64,000 nt of DNA from assembly GCF_905115235.1 (NCBI RefSeq), contig NC_051851.1, positions 54,323,240-54,387,239 on the forward strand, read 5' to 3'. Source of the DNA: Hermetia illucens. Lineage: Eukaryota; Arthropoda; Insecta; Diptera; Stratiomyidae. Shown here in pieces: positions 11,331 through 24,275 of the stretch (its first letter is position 1; each line of letters opens with the position of its first letter). Below the pieces are notes generated by a model that saw only the letters and a list, made by a program, of their open reading frames with translations, did not search any database and had not been told where the DNA came from. Position numbers and translations under genes: made by a program.

Positions 11331-12672
11331 CTTTTTAAGGTTTTGTGTAAACACAAAACCTTATTCAAATCGGTTTCCTGCCTGTCTGTTTTTTTTTTTT
11401 TATGGATAGAGGTGGAAATCTTAGAAAGACACTGCCGCCAGGTTGCAGCAGCGTGTGGGATTCTCACCCACTAGAACCACCCCCACTTTCTCCTTTTTCC
11501 TTCCCCGCGGGACCGCCGCAAAGCATTACTTCGCGGGGTGGACTGCGCTTTACGCGACCACGCCTTCCGTTCTTCGCGTCCTCCTTGCGCGCTCCGCGCT
11601 TCCCAGTTCCTCTTGTATTCGTTTGATGGCGGTCTTCACCGCACACCAGTTTCCCTCCAATTTCAACATTTCCCCGACGATGTTCTGTGGGCTTAGAGTG
11701 GTTTTCAGGGAGTCTTCCAGACTCCTCCTTTCTGAGAGAAATCGTGGACAGTGGAACATAACATGCTCCGGGTCCTCAGGTGTGCAACCACATTCAGGAC
11801 ACAAGGGAGAATCATCCAGCCTGAATTGGTGCAGGTACTTCCTGTAACCGCCATGTCCTGACAGGAAGCGTCAGATGGTAGTTAATCTCACCGTGTCGTC
11901 GCTGGGTCCACTCTTCAATACGGGGAATCAAAGTGTGGGTCCAGCGACCCCTCTGCGAGTCACCCCACCGTTTCTGCCACTTCACCAGCGACTCTCGTCT
12001 TGCCGCCTTTCGGCATTCTGCATCCTTTTCAAGAGGATTCATTTTCCTTGTCTCGTACGTCGAATTTAAGGGGGGGTCCCCATACATGCAAAAGGGGGGT
12101 GTAAAATTTTTTTTCATCAAATATAGTCATGTGGGGTATCAAATTAAAGGTCTCGATTAGTACTTTTCAAAGCCGATCTTAGTTTTGACATTCGTTGGAA
12201 GGGTGGGGAGCGCGGGGGGTTGAAAGTGATGACTTCTTTAAGGGGGCCATTCTCAGAAACTACCAAACGGAAAAATCTGAAAAAAATCACGAGACTGCCA
12301 CTATATGGTGCCTGGGCTCCGAAATACCTTCCATGCCGATATCTGTTTAAATAAAGTTAATAATAGTATATTACTACAATTTTTTGTAATTGGTTAGAAA
12401 CCCCTCTTAAGTTCATCCTAGTACCATGAGTGATATAGGCTATAATATAGAGCATGATCGTACCAAGTTTGGTGGAAATCGCACTATTACTAACAAAGTT
12501 ATAATACCTCAAATTTGTTGCTTCTTTGAAAATTGAAGACTATGAATGTCAATATTACCCGAAAGTGGATACTCTCACATAATATATGGACATATTACGT
12601 GCTACGTACTAAGAAATACACAAAACCTTTCGTACCTGAAGCGTCCAGCTTCCGGTTTCCGGACTTGTTTTC
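11331..12672 (+). mobile_element. DINE-1/HINE-like repeat H3, split by an R1-clade LINE
   Basis: The 5' end at 11331-11390 has CTTTTTAAGGTTTTGTGT and a TGTC tract. The body resumes at about 12055 (CGTCGAATTTAAGGGGG) and runs to CCGGACTTGTTT at 12670. Compared with sister copies about 110 bp of H sequence is missing at the interruption. The body is non-coding. The stretch CTTTAAGGGGGCCATTCTCA near 12238 is the unoccupied version of the site filled by a DNA transposon derivative at 58147. Confidence 0.65.
11390..12054 (-). mobile_element. R1-clade LINE, 3' end, in an H repeat
   Basis: Minus-strand ORF pieces give an R1 C-terminus: RRESLVKWQKRWGD, RGRWTHTLIPRIEEW, RRHGEINYHLT, then the knuckle CPECGCTPEDPEHVMFHCPR. 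The 3' poly(A) appears as a T run at 11390-11400, directly after CTGTCTGTT of the H microsatellite. The copy is 5'-truncated. Copies at 46005-48175 and 61235-62270 share its last coding block and 3' tail. Confidence 0.8.
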
Positions 12673-13240
12673 CAATATAGAGAGGGTGATGCTTTCAACT
12701 ATGTTTCTCCATGAGTACTGCGCATCGTGTACTGAACCAGTAGTTCTATAATTCTTAACAAATCTGGTTTGGTTCACGGTTATTTGAACGATGGGGAGAA
12801 TAATATGAGGTAATAACCGGATCGAAAGGTAATTTGAATATTCTACTGCCTTTTTTCCATATTGCAGCAGTGGTGCTCTCTTGCCATTCAGATGTTATGC
12901 TATCCTCCTCAATAATCCGGTTGAAGAACTACTTGAGTCATAGTGTTTCCCTTTTAGAGCTGAGTTGCGATATCGTCAGCTTCTGGTTCCTCCGTTTGGT
13001 TGCTTCCTCGTAAAATTCAAATTCAAGCAGTGCTTACAGAAGCAAAGGATGGGAAAATCCTTCCGTCTAAATTTACTCAATATATTTCAGCCATCCGTAC
13101 GTTGCGACCGGTAAGCACAACAGAAGTCTGAGATATCCTGTGTGCTTTGGTGTTGGTTTGGCAAGTCTTTTTGGGTGTTCCGAGGAGTTTATCATAAAGA
13201 TCTTTGGAATAGGCATCATCATGTCCTCTCTGTGCGGTTA
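12672..13240 (-). mobile_element. Family D LINE, internal RT fragment
   Basis: The minus strand carries NQTRFVKNYRTTGSVHDAQY, comparable to the NQAGFVKNCGTTDAIH stretch of RTE-like RTs, and near 13080-13205 YSKDLYDKLLGT, the counterpart of YKDLYDKLDTRN at 48540. The piece directly abuts the 3' end of H3. Confidence 0.65.
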
Positions 13241-15329
13241 TATAGGAGCAGCACATCGGAAAGTGACAACCATTGTTACTTAAAGTTACTCCTCCTGTCA
13301 TCGGTGTAAATTTCGATTCATCAACTGAGTTGGTGTACATGCCAGGTATCGGCAGATATTTAAATTAGAGGGATGAAGTGACAGTGGGTCATACTTTAAG
13401 AAATGGCGACAGCTGCAATGCTGGCTATGTAGTGCAATGGAGTACACTATCGCAGCATGGCTGAGGAGCGGATCGGCCTAGAAGTACATGGTAGAGAGCA
13501 ATTAGGGGCAATGTAGGCGCCGAAGACGCGCTATGCTTCATTTATAGGCCAGAAAATATTTGCCAACATATTTACATCAAAATCAACGAAGTCATTTACT
13601 GTATGCATGGAGGTGCACAATTCCAGCCTTTCCATAAAATTACTGTGTAACCGTTTGACAGAATCCTACAAACAGAATGGGTTCTTTTAGAAATTCATCA
13701 ACAAGTCCAAGTAAAGTAGGAGGGTTTGAAATAACTCCCTTAAACTTAAACTTCAATAAAGTGAAGGTCAAATTGTTGTGATTAGGGAAAAAAATTATTT
13801 GGGGGGGGGGTGGTCACCTCATTATGCTAAATCCTACATACTCTCTTCTGGGGATGAGTCTCACCACAGAACGACTGGAAAAAATGCCCTGAATATTCAT
13901 AATCAAATCCCGCAGTCAGCTTGGCGGGGCAGGCTGAATTTACTAAGGAATGCGAAAGGATCCTGCACACAATGATGGTTTAGTGTCAGGATGTAAGCAA
14001 GCTATTTCAAGCCATAAAAGTCACACGAACATATTGTTAAAACCTAATGTTAAATTTTCTTTAACTGGAAGGAATGAGAAAAAGGTAGTGAATTGAAATT
14101 TAACCAGAGCATATTCAACGGAATTAGTAAGTCAGCAAAAAATTGGTATGCCTTATAAATATAATTTCAAGGCTGTGATAACCGAAAAACACGTTTTTAT
14201 GTATGATATTTATATTTGGAGCCTCGTTAGAACTGACAAATGGAAGAAGTTTTTGGATATGTACTCCTATGTTGTGACATTGTGCTTTGACCATGAAGGC
14301 ACTTCATGTATTTGAGAATATATTTTGTTACCGCAATGATAACGATTTTCAGTTATTTACATTTTTGCTATACTCCATGAAAATCTTATCTTTAGAGATA
14401 TGTGTATATACATTACTGATCAATTCTAAAGAACACTGATTGATATTTATTGAATATGGTTCAATTAAGATAAAAAGTGTGCATATTTTCTGATTGATTG
14501 GAAAATTATAATTTCACACACAATTTGGGGATTTTTACTAGCAAAAATAGCACTAAAGATGACTTTCTGAAAAATGAAAGGCATGAACAAGTTCCTTCAT
14601 TACACATTCATATATCGATATTTTGGAAGCCGACTTCCGACGACTAAACAAAATAATTGAAAAAAACAAATGTCTATGATTGGCTGGTTGTTATAACATG
14701 TACGTTATTTTGAAAAGGCGGGTCCTCTCAAGATGGTTGTTAACTCCTGAAAGACGTAAAACCCGCAAACCAAACCATTAATATCATCGAAGTGTGGCTG
14801 CGGGTGATTAAAGTAGACCTGGTGAAGTAAAAGAAGGAGGTGGCATTGAAAAGCAGGAAAATCGCTGGGAGGTCGTTTTAAAATTGATCATTAACTGATC
14901 CTTGTTGTGCTGAATAAATTGCAGGAGGTTGGATTATGTACGGGAGAAAGTAACAAATGGTTAGTTTAGCTATTTTCGGTCTAATTTCATATATGCGCTG
15001 TTGCCGAAAATTCGGAGGTAAAAATCTATTATAGCTTCGTTAATAATATTACGGTTTCGAACAAACTTTTTAGTATTATACCCTATAGATTCTGATTTAT
15101 AATGCTAAAACTCTATGCTTTCAGGGTGAATTTAAGATGGGTTTCTTGTACATTTTTTAAAATAGAATAAAATACAGTGTATTATAATAGCAATTTTTAT
15201 ATTTTAAAAATAAACTAATATACGCTGGGCGGCAGTTGAAGTGGGTTTGAAGGAAGTCTTTGAGGAGATAGAGCGGGATTTCATTAAGAGAGATTATGTT
15301 GGCTAACCAAGGTTTAGTGCATATCTACC
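13241..15329. other. Long spacer, no gene seen
   Basis: Sequence becomes strongly AT-rich after 14000. A run of about ten G occurs near 13801. Open frames are short and without recognisable motifs, and I found no Kazal exon in it. Confidence 0.55.
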
Positions 15330-16555
15330 AGGAAGAATGGTCATACATATAAGGGGGATACATATAAAGGCAGATATCACGCAGTGCAGCAATTGTTGAG
15401 GTATCACGTTGCTGAGTACCATCTATAACATATTCTCCGCTATCTTGATAGCCCCATACGCCCACAACACCATTCAACAACAGATCATATTTTCTCTCTG
15501 CGGCAAGCTACTGAAAAACTGTTGGAATATGGACATCATTTGCACCATCTCTTCATCGACTTTAAAGCCACCTATGATAGCATAGGCAGGGTAAAACTGT
15601 ACACGACCATGAGAGAATTCGGTATCCCTCAAAATTGGTAAGACTGACTAGGCTGAACAATGTGCGAGGCCAGACAAAAGCAGCAAGGCTCTCAAGGCCA
15701 TTCGACATCAACAACGGTCTATGACAAGAGGATGCCCTATCATGCGTCCTCTTTAACGTGGCCCTGGAGAAAATAATCCGTGATGCTGAGGTAAATGCAA
15801 GAAGTACGATCCTCCTTAAGTCCATCCAACTATTGGCCTACGCTGACGATGTCGACATTATAGGAAGAACGACGCGAGACGCACAAAACATCAAACCGCA
15901 TTAGTCAAACGGAAGAATAAAGATAGGGGACTACAACTTTGAAACCGTTGATAATTTGATATCTAAGGTCGAAAATCACAACCGATAACAGCTCCGACGG
16001 TGAAATCCGCGCACGGTTGTTGGCAGCCAACAGCGCCTATTTCAACTTACAAAAACTGTTTCGCTCGAAACGTTACACCATAGGGTCAAAGCCATTACTG
16101 TACAAGACAATGATCTTGCCAGTCCTCATGTATTCCTCGGAGACTTGGGTTCTTAACAAGAAGAATTGCGAACTCTTGACCGCGTTCGAGAGGAGAATCC
16201 TCCAAAGAATTTTTGGCCCCTACAAGAGGATGGACGATTCCGTAGCCTACATAACGACGAAATCTATGAGCGATACCATGACCGTCAGGTTGTGGATAAA
16301 ATCCGGCTCAATAGGTTACGGTGGGCGGGTCACTTAACCCGTATGGATGAGGATGATTCAGCCCGGAAAGTCAATAAGGGCAATATCTATGGTAGAAAAA
16401 GAAGACGAGGCAGACCCTGCCTGAGTTGGAGTGATGGCATAGGTCAGGACGCCAGACAGCTTTTAGGGATATCGAATTGGTGGACCTCGGCGCAAAACCG
16501 GGATGTCTGGAGTTCTTTATTAAGGCAGGCCTAGACCAGATACCGTTGATGATGA
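15330..16555 (+). mobile_element. RTE-like LINE (family C), RT to 3' end
   Basis: Plus-strand pieces cover RT from the TPGK region to the terminus. The late block at 16017-16534 reads YFNLQKLFRSKRYT, LPVLMYSSETWVLNKKNCEL, then LRWAGHLTRMDEDDSARKV and GRKRRRGRPC. It ends in GATGATGATGA, the tail also seen in the copies at 26265 and 32885. Part of the RT after the catalytic region is deleted near 15890. Confidence 0.8.
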
Positions 16556-17640
16556 TGAAAGTTCAAAACAGTATGTGTTGAGGTCGATGAAACACCTCCG
16601 AAAGCTGGGCCCATCGGTAGGGTATTTCTGGGACAACAAAATAGGCCTCATGAGAGTGGTGTATGCCAGGGCAAAATAATTTATTAGTAGAGTTCATGGT
16701 ACACTCATCACCAAAGAAAGTCAGCTTGACGAAGACCTAAACACATTGTAGGGAGAAACAGGAAGTTTATCCATGGCCACACTTGTGGAAGAAGAAAGAG
16801 GTCAAGAACGGTAGAATTCAGAACATAATTGCAGTTAGGGACCCCAAGTGTGGAATATAAGTAGCGGTCAGACAAAGGTTTTGCTCTCCTATTCAGACTC
16901 CCTGTGTCTAAAAATTTCTGATGAGTTCTGCTATATGAGGTATAGAAAATTATGAAAAATTGGTCACTCTCATTTAATGGCTGATGTGGGAGCAGCGTGA
17001 CCGAAAGTGGTTTAGGTGGGAATTGCTTAATTAAGTATAATCATGGCGTTTGCTAATTATATCGAACGAATAATTCAGGTATCAGTTTGGTTGAAGTTAG
17101 AGTTTAGTTTAGGGAATGAGGGATCCTTGGATAATGCTCCCAGGTCCAGGCTCCGTGAACCAAAAAAGTGGGAGCGAGTTGATCTTCGATTGGTTTGGTC
17201 CGACATCGAGTGGTTGCAAACTTTAAACAGATATTCTCATTTCACACACACATTACCTATATGTTTTTCTTATAAAAGAGCGTATGAAGTGAGGAAGAGT
17301 CAAAAATATAATTGAGTAAGCTCGAGGAACATCTACAAAAAGGATCAGTTGAATATGAATAGTTGGTACAAACATGAGCAGTGGAGCAGTGGAAACCCAG
17401 GTAAATTTTAAACATTCATAAGCGCTTACAGAAAACAGGACACGCAGCGCTTTAAAATTTGTGTGATCTATGAGCCACACTAAAAGCTGATTCAACCAAT
17501 TCCGGAACTCCGGCGAGCTTAACAGAAAATCGAGCAGAAATGTTTTTTAGATATTATGAGGCAAATGGAAAATTGGTCACTATAATACATGGAAAGGAGA
17601 TTGAAAGTATTGCACGGAAGTGGTGGGGTAGGTAGGTATC
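16556..17640. other. Spacer, no gene recognised
   Basis: Only short open frames are present. The phrase AAAATTGGTCACT with similar flanks occurs near 16959 and 17570, hinting at a degenerate repeat. No family can be assigned. Confidence 0.45.
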
Positions 17641-18790
17641 AGTGGCCGCTCCGAGGAGCCCAATTAGAGCTTTGGTGCGCCGTTTTGATGCCACAAACTC
17701 CTAAGACTGTGACTATTGTTATAGGAACAGGGAAGCAGAGTTCAGTAGGCTCGGATCTTCAGAGTCAGCCCGTAGCATTCACGAAGGAAAGCAGCTCTCC
17801 CACCCTGCAACAAGAAATCTCACCGGGGTCCCTAAAGAATGGTTTACCCAGTGTCCGCAGCCTGACTCGAGCCAGAGCTGGGCAATCGTAGAGAAAGTGC
17901 ATGAGGGTTTCCCTTCTTTCACCGCAGCTTCGGCAATGCGAGTTGTAGGGTAAGCCGAGCCTAGCGGCATGGTCCCCTATGGGCCAGTGCCCCGTGCAGA
18001 CCGCCGTAATCTTGAATGCATTTGCACGCGTCTGGCACAGGAGCTCTCGTGATCGGGCTATGTTATAAGCGGGCCAAATTTTCCTTGATTTGGCACAGCT
18101 TGTAAGCCTTCGCCATCTCAGGCCCGGGGCTGCTAGGTAGTGCGAGTAGACTCGGCCCCCGACAGCCGCCAGCGGAACACCGACTGCAATCGCCGAGGGA
18201 CTGTCAAGAGCAGAGCCTTGTCTGGCCAATCCGTCAGCCCGCTCATTCCCCTCTATGTTCCTATGCCCGGGAACCCAGAGGAGAGTGACCTTGAGCGTGC
18301 CGCCCAGATGGTTGAGCGCGTCTCTGCACTACCCCACCAGCCAGGAAGATGTCGTCGTTGAGTACAAGGCCTTGATGGCCGCTTGGCTGCCGGTCAGAAT
18401 GGCTATGTTACGCTTGGGGCTCGAATCACGCTCCAGCCATCGATAGACTTCCAATATCGCCAGTACTTCCGCCTGGAATACACTGGTGAAACCTGGGAGA
18501 CCATACGACTTGGATACACCGTGTGTATTCGAGAAAACCCCCGCGCCAACTCCATAGGCCATCTTTGACCCGTCCGTAAAGAATACCGTGTCATAGTCTT
18601 GCAACACGCCGCCGGTTTTCCACTTTGCCCTGGTTGGAAGGTACCACAGCAAAGTTTCTCGTGAAGTTCAGCTTGCGTGTGACATAGTCCGTGGGGGATG
18701 CCCAGATTCCTCGAGGTAAGACGGGCTTAAGGAGTATATCAACTCTGAGGCTGTTCCATACGACTCTGTAGTGAGTCCACCATTATGAAA
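17641..18790 (-). mobile_element. LOA/I-like LINE, RNase H and C-terminal knuckle
   Basis: The minus strand has an RNase H domain at 18652-18200: TVFFTDGSKMAYGVGAGVFS, then FQAEVLAILE, ILTGSQAAIKAL, and VPGHRNIEGNERADGLARQG (the D-E-D-D type order). A C-terminal cysteine block follows at about 18000-17770 (CTGHWPIGDHAARLG, CRSCGERRETLMHFLYDCP). Such RNase H ends occur in I, LOA and some R1/Jockey-group LINEs. It is one of the better-preserved stretches, but the RT upstream is absent. Confidence 0.8.
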
Positions 18791-19229
18791 TCCGTTTCCG
18801 TTTCGTTGTCTTAAAGCAACGAAATTTGAGTGGAACTAATTTTATCTATGGTCTATACTCAAAGGGAGGAAGTTAATATTTCAAACTATTCCAAAATGTT
18901 CTTACCTATAATTGAGAATTAGCGAGATAAATGCAACCGAAACACTTAACTTCATGTGCACTCCTTGATTCTGTCATTGATAAATGAAGATGGAATAGGC
19001 AATCAACTTTCGTTTGATTGCGGCAATTCATTGAATTCGCTTTATCAATTTTATATAATGATTTGCATGCTTCTCGAATGTGAAATAAATAACAATCGAG
19101 TTAAATACTTCGACGTAGATATTCCCGACAGAACGCGTTTGTTTTTTTTCCTATTCGTTTCCGTATAAAATAATTAAACAGATAAGATAAATTTAGAAGT
19201 TTTTTACCTAACATATCCATAATATTTGT

Positions 19230-19237
19230 ATAAAAAT
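19230..19237 (+). promoter_or_regulatory. TATA box of K2
   Basis: TATAAAAA lies 76 bp before the K2 ATG, matching the spacing in K1, K4 and K5. A second TATAAAA at 19164-19170 is farther away (142 bp) and is the less likely one. Confidence 0.55.
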
Positions 19238-19305
19238 CGTTCTATTCGGTAGATAATAGTAGTGATTTTCGGAAGTTCTGAGCAATATAACAAATTTTGG
19301 ATATA

Positions 19306-20191
19306 ATGAAGTACCAAGTATTATTATTAGCTACGTTAGGTGAGTAGTTTACATAGGAAATTTGATTGGCAAATATTTCGTATTATTTCCTGCCTTTGCA
19401 GTGGCAGTAACCTTGTCCTGTGAGACCCCTTGCACGAGGGAATTAACACCTGTTTGCGGAAGTGACGGAGTTAATTTCCAGGTTTTTAACAATGAATGTT
19501 TGATGGAGAATGAAAACTGCAAGGGTACTTCAAGTAAGTTGTGTACTCAAAGAAAGTTTTGATATAAAACGTACTTCTTCATTAGCATTAGAAAATATTT
19601 ATATTTCTGTGCTTCTAAATTTTTATTACTTATAAATTTAAACCAGTATCTTTTTATACTCCTTCTTTAGAGTGGGCGAAAACTAACCTGAGGTCATGCT
19701 TAGGGTTCCGTAGTGATGATCCAGTACCTCTAGCATGTGTTAGAATGTGTCCCATGCTTGTCATGCCCGTTTGCGGTTATAATGGAAAAGAATACAGAAT
19801 ATTTGGGAATAGTTGTTTGTTTGGAATTGAAAACTGTCTCCTTCAAGGAGGTAAAGTGAATATATTTTTTCATGGTATAGAAATGTATGTGAATACTAAA
19901 CTATTTTCAGTCGGAGAATATGAAAATGTTCCAATGGAAAAATGCACATTATCGGAAAGTATAGAGCCGCAATCGGATTGCTCTCAAATTGAGTTGGGTT
20001 TGATGGTCATGATCACAAAATCTTCGGCAATAAATGCATGATGGGAGTTTACAGTTGTCAGAGATCGGAAAGTAAGTAATCATTTCTCGTGAAAAAAATA
20101 CTTAACAATTTCATAATGGAATTAATTGTTTCGTTGTATTTTAGATTGGCGGATAGTTCCTATAGCAGAATGCCCTGCTAGTGCCTACTGA
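19306..20191 (+). pseudogene. K2, three-Kazal-domain paralog of K1 with a broken third domain
   Basis: Exons parallel K1: 19306-19339, 19402-19533, 19671-19850, 19911-20071 and 20145-20191, phase 1 throughout. Exon 1 begins the signal peptide (MKYQVLLLATL). Domain 1 (SCETPCTRELTPVCG) closely matches K1, with predicted P1 Arg; domain 2 (CVRMCPMLVMPVCGYNG) has P1 Met. In exon 4 about 22 bp are missing relative to K1, removing Cys2 and Cys3. The reading frame shifts and stops at 20039-20041, giving a 158-residue product. Downstream in the original frame the sequence is still good (KIFGNKCMMGVYSC, then exon 5 WRIVPIAEC and a stop), so the lesion looks young. AATAAA lies at 20204-20209. It may still make a two-domain protein. 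Confidence 0.82.
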
Positions 20192-20214
20192 GCTATTATT
20201 GGAAATAAACTTGA

Positions 20215-20740
20215 TTATATGTCTTATTCCTTCTAAATTAGAATTATATAAATTGGGCTAAGAACAAATAATAATTATTTCAATGTAAAAATATATTTAA
20301 ACCAATAAAAATAACCACTTCGGAAACTTGCTTTTACACATAGTGTAGAATGTTCACTTGGTATTTATAAGATTTTCACAGTACAAGAGTTCATTGGAGA
20401 GGTCCTTTCCATTATATTCCTCCGATAGAGCTTATTCCACATTATCTTCAGATATGAAACAAACATACTGTCTCGACCAAAAAGTTTTAAAAATGCAAAA
20501 TGTTGCCCACTTCACCCAAGTAATCCTCATTGACTACAATATGCTGACTCTAGTGCGTGATTCAATTCTCGAAATGTTTTTTGTACTCAGAGCCACTTTT
20601 GATTTTTCCTTTATATTATCTTATGTTGGCTACTGAGATGCACTGAATTCAGATGATGATTGAGTGGTATTCGTTACACCTTCTGTTTTGACGAATTGCT
20701 ACTCCTTTGCATGCAGTGAGTAACAATGTTCGACACTGAG
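20215..20740. other. Spacer, no gene seen
   Basis: AT-rich flank downstream of K2 with short open frames. Nothing recognisable. Confidence 0.5.
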
Positions 20741-21176
20741 TTAAAGAGGGTGTAATCTTTTCTTCAGCGATTATATTAATTGGAGGTTTCAAATGAAAAG
20801 TCTCGATTAGTACTTTCCAAAAGTGTCATTAGTTCTGACATTTGTTGCATTAGAGGGAGTGCGGGGGCTGCAAAGTGATCATTTCTTTCACATACCCATT
20901 CTTAGAAGCTACTTTCCCGAGAAATCTCAAAAAAAAACCATGCATGGTGTCTTGGCGGGGAAGTACTTTCCATACTGATATTTGCTCAAGTAAAGTTAAT
21001 ATCATTATGTTATCACAATTTTAAGTAATTGACTGCACGCTCCCTTAAGTCTATCCTAGAATCATGCAATTTTGCAGCAGCATATGCTATAATATGAAGC
21101 ACAATCAAACCAAGTTTGGTAATCACACTATAACTTACAAAGTTATAATAGGTCAAAGTTGTCGCTTCTGTACTGC
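20741..21176 (+). mobile_element. DINE-1/HINE-like repeat H4, internal piece
   Basis: It matches the middle of the H family (TCTCGATTAGTACTTTCC, GAAGTACTTTCCATACTGAT, AAAGTTATAATAGGTCAAA). Both ends are missing. It stops where the LOA/I-like LINE begins. Confidence 0.6.
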
Positions 21177-24100
21177 AATCGAAGACTTTGGTGGAATCAC
21201 ACCGACTAATTTTTCTAGAAAACGGGAGAGGAAGGCTCGGCAGGAGGAAACTTCAGCCGCAAACGAGAGGGGACTACAGGCTTGGCTGTCAGGATCTCCT
21301 TTTCCGCCTCTACTAGGAAAAGCGGAAGAAAGGGAAGCCGTGGAAGCAACTAGTATAATTTCGGTGTGTGGAAACAGATGCAGCACGGACACTGTGAATC
21401 TGGGAGGGCGCCCAGCCGGCGACAACGGGAGGGACTGTGAAAGAAGGTGAAGTTTCATGAGAATAAGGACATGGTACGTTGCTACACCACCAAGTGTGGT
21501 GATATTGGACACAAGAAGGTGGAACTTTCGGCGGAAGGTGAGAATAAGCTGGTAACCCTGGTTATATCACACTGAACGCAGCAGACTTTTTTGTTAGCAG
21601 CGGTTTTCATATGAACCTACACTTATGTCATACTGTTAGTTAAGTTAACCTGCAGAATGCCAAGACCTCTTCCCATCTACTGGCATCAATGCTGTCAAAG
21701 CTGCAGGACTGTCCTTATATATTACTGGTACAATTTAACAAAATCGGTGGTATTGGATCAGTAAAGGAGACCAGGATTTTCTCCGATTAGAGATCCTTGA
21801 GACCGAGAGCCTTCATCCTGATGTGAAAATTGATAGAGGCAACCATGCTGAGATAATTCTGTTTCTAAGAACCAGTTGCGGTTAACTTACAATAGCAGGT
21901 TAATGACAAGAAGAGAATCGTCGTAGTTGCCTCTGCTCACTTACCCTATGATTCTTTGTGGAGTGTGGAGGACACCGATGCAAGAACTAAGGGATCTGGT
22001 AGTGTATGCAGAATCAGATGGTCTTGAACTCTTAATAGGTTGTGATGCGAACGCTTAGCATATTTGTTGAGGCAGTAACAAATGCAATCCTAGAGGAAAG
22101 AAGATATTTGATTTTATTTTATTGAGTTGGTTTGATGATCGTGAACGTAGGGTGCGCCTCAACGTTCGTGGGGTCAAGAAGAAGTGAAGTAATTGACCTA
22201 ACAAACTGCACTGCAACGTTGTTAGTTAGTTGATTAAAGATTGGCGAGTGCTTGATGATGTATCACTGTCAGATCACCGTTACTTAGAATTTAGTCTAAC
22301 TATTGCAGGTGAACAGTTTGTAATACAAAGACGGAATCCTAGGAAAACGAATTGGACGTAGTTCAATAAACTTTTTGGCGACAGAGTGGATTTTCCTAGG
22401 TGACCTTGGACTGTATTAGTGTTAGAAAATCAATTGAAAACTCTGAATAGAACACTTTCAGAATGCTTTGAAGAGGCTTGTCCTATTTCTCGAGGCCAAA
22501 GTGGTAAAACATTTCCGAAAACTACGAAGGCTGCAAAGAAAATCAACCAGAAGATCTTTGAATCGTGCTTGCAAAAGCAGTAAGAGTAAAGACTGGTTAA
22601 ATTTCCCGAAGTCACAGCGCGAATTCAAGAGTCTCGTGAAACGTTCGAAACGAGACTCCTTTTGAGCATAATGTGCAAAGTCCTTAAAAAGGATGAGTCG
22701 TCCAAGTTGGAATCTCTTAAAAAACTGGATGGAGCTTTCACAAACACGAAATTTGGGTCTATACCTTCGTCTAGACTCTCTTGGAAGTACACCATCAGAG
22801 TGAACTGGTGTCAAAAGTGGGAGGGAGAGAATCCTTTGAACACTTCAAAATATCTGGCAGGGATGGCATCAATCCAGCCATGCTAAAGGTGAGTACAGAG
22901 CACTTAGAGCAACATCTAAGAAATACTTTCCGAGGATTACCTGCTCTGGCCGTGCCTACCTCTTGGCAAAAGGTTAAGGATGACTATTCAAATCTAAAGA
23001 ACTTCAGACAAATCAGCTTAACATAATTTTCGCTGAAATGTCTGGATATTGGTTGGGCGCCATTTTTGCTAAGATCGCACACACTAAATGAAAATCAACC
23101 CGCTTACCAACGTAAAAAGTCCTGTCAGTCTGCCCTTCATTCTTTGGTTTCAAAGATAGAGTACGCGCACATAGAAGAGGTGTTTACTTGTGCGCCCTTC
23201 CAAAAGCTATGATGCCGCCAGAGAGTATGGCGTTGATGAAACTTGAATTAAGTGGATTTACGCTATGCTAACGCAGAGTTGTTGTGTGTTGAGGACTTCT
23301 TCAATTCCTCGAAGAAGTGAAAAATCTGGGATTTATTCTAAATAAGAAGCTTATTTGGAACAAGCATGTATAGATAAAGAAGAAGCGAATTCGCACAGCT
23401 TATGGGCTGTGTAGGTGAATTTTTGCCTTTTGACTTGCGGACTGAGGCTTCAGGTAGTAATGTAAATATATGTTGCTATCATTAGGCCGATGTTCGCCTA
23501 TGCATTCGTAGTGTTAAGGTGAAACAAAAGAGCCATGTTCAAAAGAACTATGTCTCAGGGTATTAAGGGTTCTATGAGCACATCATTCGGCGCAGCTCTA
23601 AATGCATTACTTAATTTGTAGCCCTGAGATTTGTTTATTCAAAGCATTGCAATGAGAGCAGCTTATAGACTGATCCGATCAGATCTATGAGGAAACAATG
23701 GACGTGGGAGGTACAGAGCTGAATCCAGTTCTCGCAATGCCTTCTGATTCATGTCAGGATATACCACCGTTTTCTACACCGATGACTTAAAAACAGGACA
23801 GGATTCTGAAGCAGCGGTCTACCTATCGACTGAAAACGATAATTGGGCTTTTTCTTTGGGACAATACACAACGATATTTAAGGCTGAAGTGTATACGAGC
23901 CTATGGACTGCAATCTGGATGATTGACGAGCGGTTGAAGGGAAGGCGCATTGCAATCTGTATATAGTCAAGGACGTTGAGTAGTCATTTGTTCGCTTCAA
24001 AAATTGTTCAAGAATGTAGAAGCCGATTGAACTGTGTTTCTCGATTCAATACGGTTGAACTATTCTGGGTACCCGATCATTTTGGTGTGGAGAAAAATGA

Positions 24101-24275
24101 AATCTCGGGTGCTTTAGCAAAAGTGGGTTCAATTTTCCCCATACTCGAACCAGAGCTAGCAATTGGGATGTCAGTATCATTGGCTAATATTAATAATCGT
24201 TGGCGCAACAATCCATATTGGATCAGGGTCTTGAAGCGTGTTAGAGCACTTCATTCAAAACCGTAACGGTACACT
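21177..24275 (+). mobile_element. LOA/I-like LINE, nearly full-length decayed copy A2
   Basis: Domains appear in LINE order. ORF1 zinc-knuckle remains lie at 21200-21600 and endonuclease at 21700-22080 (VVASAHLPYDSLW, then CERLAYLLRQ). RT runs from about 22870 to 23540, with NLKNFRQISLT at 22990-23020. RNase H lies at 23751-24200 (TVFYTDDLKTGQDSEAAVYL, then FKAEVYTSLW and LFWVPDHFGVEKNEISGAL). Opposite-strand relatives lie at 1-1855 and 29206-29720. Numerous frame breaks make it inactive. Confidence 0.82.

Noticed and set aside
11443-11847. 134-codon plus-strand frame
   Set aside because: It is the shadow of the R1-clade C-terminus on the opposite strand.
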